Part shown: in pieces, positions 16,401-18,121 of the stretch | How the letters are laid out: every line of letters starts with the position of its first letter | Position numbering within the stretch: the first letter of the stretch is position 1 | Assembly (NCBI GenBank): GCA_003133425.1 | Contig: PKXI01000409.1 | Span: forward strand, 1 to 18,121 | From: Acidobacteriaceae bacterium | GTDB taxonomy: Bacteria > Acidobacteriota > Terriglobia > Terriglobales > Acidobacteriaceae | Reading direction: 5' to 3' | DNA: 18,121 nucleotides | Position numbers and translations under genes: made by a program | Notes under the pieces: model-generated | What the model was told of the DNA's origin: nothing | Database searches by the model: none | What the model saw: the letters and a program-made list of their open reading frames with translations, nothing else

Positions 16401-16765
16401 AACCAGATCCGTGCGCCGCTCAGGTCATAGCCGTTCAGCGTTTCCGGCACCTGAATCGTCTGGCGAATCCAGACCGCCTCGTTCGGAGCCTTTTCACCCA
16501 CTGCAAGGGGTTGCCAGCTGCTGTCATCGAGATTCGCGTCTTCGCCGTGCGCAATGTCGCCGGTGTGCATCTTCCAGGTGCCGGCGGGCAATTCACGCAG
16601 GCTGCTCAACCGGTCGACAACGGTGCGCGAGTCAGGCGGCAGAAGGGCTGCAGCCTTCGCCATCTCGGTGTTGCGTTGGGCGGTTGCACGGCCCGCAAAC
16701 ACCAGGGTTCCCACAAACAATAAAAGAAGCAAAGGCTTACAACACAACTTCAAGGCAGAGACCAT
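13436..16765 (-). CDS. secreted GH38 alpha-mannosidase
   Basis: The product has 1109 residues from the ATG at 16763-16765 and starts with a signal peptide (KLCCKPLLLLLFVGTLVFAG, likely cleaved near ATAQ at about 30), so it acts in the periplasm or outside the cell. A beta-sandwich carbohydrate-binding-type region (about 55-190) precedes the catalytic domain. The catalytic domain shows GNAHIDAAWLWPWSET (metal ligands H273 and D275), GGMWVEPDLNMPDGES, and GWNPDSFGYTWQLPQI with D385 as the family nucleophile. The long C-terminal half is the usual mid and beta-sandwich domains. GH38 enzymes are retaining, zinc-dependent alpha-mannosidases, so a role in using mannose-containing glycans is likely. 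I preferred this ATG to the one at 16789 because GGGGGGA lies about 10 bases ahead of it and the signal peptide then starts properly. A terminator follows; no sugar transporter adjoins it. Confidence 0.92.
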   Translation of the reverse strand: MVSALKLCCKPLLLLLFVGTLVFAGRATAQRNTEMAKAAALLPPDSRTVVDRLSSLRELPAGTWKMHTGDIAHGEDANLDDSSWQPLAVGEKAPNEAVWIRQTIQVPETLNGYDLSGARIWFQIQVNGNGPMPEILYFNGRRVALGEDLEPVVLFDNAKPGEKATVAVKILHTVDTKTFRGVTMRVDFAEGRPNPEDLREEFLSAALLVPSLAPGDASKVATLNDAIHAVDLAALDAHDQSKFDASLKTAQSKLEALKPLLKQAEFHLDGNAHIDAAWLWPWSETVDVVKRTFSTALQLMYEYPGYTFTQSAAAYNEWMADKYPDMNAEIAQRIKEGRWEIVGGMWVEPDLNMPDGESLVRQLLVGKRWFKQAYGVDVRIGWNPDSFGYTWQLPQIYKKSGVDYFVTQKMTWNDTNQLPFKLFWWESPDGSKVLAYFPHDYVNTSENPVRLANDLKAAREHSPGMTEMLDLYGIGDHGGGPTRAILDESFHWEGQGHVTPKYEFGTAQSFFSSVEKQIAPQSPSWNYQSIAKGYTPPPVVPEKVSIPTWKSELYFEYHRGVMTTQADHKANMRHSEEQVLNAEKWSSLAWLDGKKYPAAEITEDWKKVLFNQFHDLAAGSGIGVIYRDAQKDYDVVRWSTNEIKAGALQTVAETIDTESKSEKRIPIVLFNPLGWSRSGDVTVNVQLPASATQAAYPLVGNGAHALATVLKRDAKTGIAALSIPAVDVPALGYKVVWVDPSTGAAASAPKGTESESGKSLVLENQFIHVAVDRTTGCITSLFDKRSNFETLAAGACGNELQTFKDTPKDYDAWNIDPGTLDQPMSLSASAATVSAEGTTAVRVTRSWQSSKFVQTIWLRPDTDQVDIENDIDWHERHVLLKAAFPLAATSGFATYEIPYGAIDRPTTRNNTWEQAQFEVPAMRWADLGDGKHGMSLLNQTKYGYDAVGNMLRLTLLRSPTWPDPEADQGHHHFHYALYPHTGTWKDALTVRHGWEYDYPLTAVVTTAHAGTLPAEHSFASVSPDNVVLTAVKKAEDEKGLIFRVYEWAGKSATAEFHVPAGATSATVTNLMEAPEGGALTVAGDVVKVPIHPYEILTIRVDYPGGGPKQ

Positions 16766-17143
16766 GGCGCAAAATTCCCCCCGCAGCATCTTAGGTCATT
16801 GACGCCATTGCCCGCACGTGGAAAAGCCGAATGTCGCCACGAAGATCTCCCGATCAACTCGACGAGCGTCTCACCGTGTCGGGTCACTCAGAATCAGACC
16901 CGCCGAAATCTCTTCGCCTCCAGTTGGAGAGCCGGGCCTGAGTTTGCCGCAGGATCCCGATTTTGAGACTTGGGACAACTTCACTTCAATCAAATCAAGC
17001 GAGATCAATCGCCGGCCCTGTAGCCACCCCTGTTGGCTTACACTATTGTATTTGCCCTATTACGGTACTGCGTACCACAATGCAGTCCATCCCAACCAGC
17101 CTGTGTGGGCCGTCACATCACATAGATAGAACGCGCGTTCAAC
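16766..17143. other. divergent intergenic region between the mannosidase and NuoL-like genes
   Basis: No gene is supported in these 378 bases, although a 103-codon open frame crosses them without a ribosome site or recognisable content. The region should hold both divergent promoters. GGTAC-TGC-GTACC (17064-17076) is a small palindrome about 70 bases before the NuoL-like start. TTGGCT (17033-17038) and TATTAC (17058-17063) are a weak promoter pair with a long 19-base spacer. Confidence 0.4.
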
Positions 17144-18121
17144 ATGGATGTCATGACAGCCGCGACCCTCATCCTTGTTGCTCCATGCTCGCTCCTGTTG
17201 GGCGCAGCGCTGCAGATTCTGGTAGCGCGGCTCTGTTCCGCCCGAACGAAGGGAATTCTCGCTTTCCTCGCCTGCGTGCCGGCAATGTTCGCCGTCATTG
17301 GCATGGTGCCTTCAGTTCGCTCCGGACAGGCAATAGAGCTCAACCTGTTCCAGTGGGATTCGCCTCTGGCGCTCGTCCTGCACGTGGACGCGCTTAGCGT
17401 TCTGTTCGCTTTCATGGGCTCGTCCATCGGTGCCCTGGTGCTGCTGTACTCAATCGGGTATATGGCGCACGACAAGGCCGCGACCCGCTTCTACTGCACG
17501 ATGCTGATCTTCATCGGCGGCTTCGTTGGACTCGTCTACAGCGCCAACCTGTTCATCTTCTATCTCTGCTGGGAACTGGTCGGCCTCTGCTCATTCAGCC
17601 TGGTTGGCTTTTGGTACACCAACCGTGAGGCTGTCGCCGGCGCGCGCAAAGTATTGTTGATGACGCACATCGCGGGCTACGGCCTGCTGGCGGGCATCCT
17701 GGTCCTCTATCACCGCACCGGAAGCGCCCTGTGGACCGATCCGAATGTGGCGCACAACTTCACCACCGGCATCTTCCTGCTCATGCTCGTCGCGCTGGTG
17801 GCCAAGAGCGTGCAGGTGCCTCTCCACACATGGATTCCCGAGGCGATGGCCGCGCCGACCCCGGTCAGTTCCCTGCTGCACGCAGCTTGCTATGTAACGT
17901 CCGGTGTCTATCTGGCCGCGCGCATGCACAGTTTTGGCGTTTGGCCGGCTGCCTGGGGAGCAACACTCGTCTGGATTGGCACCGTCACCATGGCCGTCGG
18001 CGTCATGTACGCCATGGTGCAGACAGATCTTAAACGCATGCTGGCCTTCTCCACCGTCAGCCAGATTGGCTACATGATGATGGGCCTTGGAATCGGAACG
18101 CCGCTGGCCATCACCGCAGGC
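17144..18121 (+). CDS. NuoL/MrpA-type proton-conducting membrane subunit, 5' part
   Basis: The frame runs open from ATG 17144 to the window edge (326 codons), so the C-terminus is missing. It is a multi-helix protein of the complex I / Mrp antiporter subunit family. Key residues are present: E144 in YLCWELVGLCSFSLVGFW, K221 in ALVAKSVQVPLHTWIPEAMA, H246 in SSLLHAACYVTSGVYLAAR, and DLKRMLAFSTVSQIGYMMMG (about 295-313), the usual proton-channel lysine segment. It could be NuoL of a Nuo operon, an NdhF-like partner of an inorganic-carbon uptake pair, or a hydrogenase-type membrane subunit. The genes that follow would decide this. There is no second complex I gene upstream, so it is the first gene of its unit or stands alone. 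A second in-frame ATG at 17153 has GGATG shortly before it and may be the true start. Confidence 0.85.
   Translation, partial: MDVMTAATLILVAPCSLLLGAALQILVARLCSARTKGILAFLACVPAMFAVIGMVPSVRSGQAIELNLFQWDSPLALVLHVDALSVLFAFMGSSIGALVLLYSIGYMAHDKAATRFYCTMLIFIGGFVGLVYSANLFIFYLCWELVGLCSFSLVGFWYTNREAVAGARKVLLMTHIAGYGLLAGILVLYHRTGSALWTDPNVAHNFTTGIFLLMLVALVAKSVQVPLHTWIPEAMAAPTPVSSLLHAACYVTSGVYLAARMHSFGVWPAAWGATLVWIGTVTMAVGVMYAMVQTDLKRMLAFSTVSQIGYMMMGLGIGTPLAITAG

Noticed and set aside
16818..17129. 103-codon frame in the gap between the mannosidase and NuoL-like genes
   Set aside because: No Shine-Dalgarno, no known motif, erratic composition; more likely promoter DNA.

Overview
The window looks like chromosomal DNA of a G+C-rich, Gram-negative soil-type bacterium. 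The flavour fits the Acidobacteriota (Terriglobia): an AsmA-like envelope protein, a very large secreted GH38 mannosidase, a lipoprotein with an LGLPVYPGAE segment, and a stand-alone complex-I subunit-5-like gene. This placement rests on gene flavour, not on a phylogenetic marker.

Left part (1-9250), mostly housekeeping and envelope genes. An AsmA-like membrane-anchored protein (+) converges on a small unknown gene (-), with a long imperfect hairpin between them. Then come a HugZ-type PNPOx/DUF2470 protein and the chaperone htpG (both -), a 0.5 kb gene-free gap, a GT39/ArnT-like membrane glycosyltransferase (-) and a DHA2-type drug/proton antiporter (-). The 0.5 kb gap holds the 3' half of a tRNA resembling tRNA-Phe.

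Middle part (9250-12320), accessory. About 1.3 kb of decayed DNA carries the C-terminal scrap of a thioredoxin reductase. It is followed by two consecutive excisionase-like helix-turn-helix modules in one frame, separated by a single TAG. The second module overlaps a tyrosine integrase by four bases (GTGA). The integrase ends 14 bp from the 3' end of an intact tRNA-Pro(CGG), the usual layout of a tRNA-targeting integrative element whose body lies to the left of the tRNA.

The 13-mer next to tRNA-Pro (TGTAAGTTGTTGA, then 6 nt, then the CCA end) recurs with 11/13 identity and the same 6-nt spacing next to the tRNA-Phe-like fragment (TGTAGCTTGTTGA). In both places a stop codon sits at the same offset inside the 13-mer. 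I read the 5.9 kb locus as the scar of a second, related element.

Right part (12320-18121). A lipoprotein (-) is preceded by a 35-codon single-span membrane peptide gene (-). A strong rho-independent terminator separates that gene from the large secreted alpha-mannosidase (-). Diverging from the mannosidase is a NuoL/MrpA-type proton-pumping subunit (+) that runs off the window edge.

I found no CRISPR array, rRNA or complete insertion sequence. The best leads are the paired attachment-like sites, the tandem excisionase modules with the in-frame amber codon, and the small membrane protein gene.
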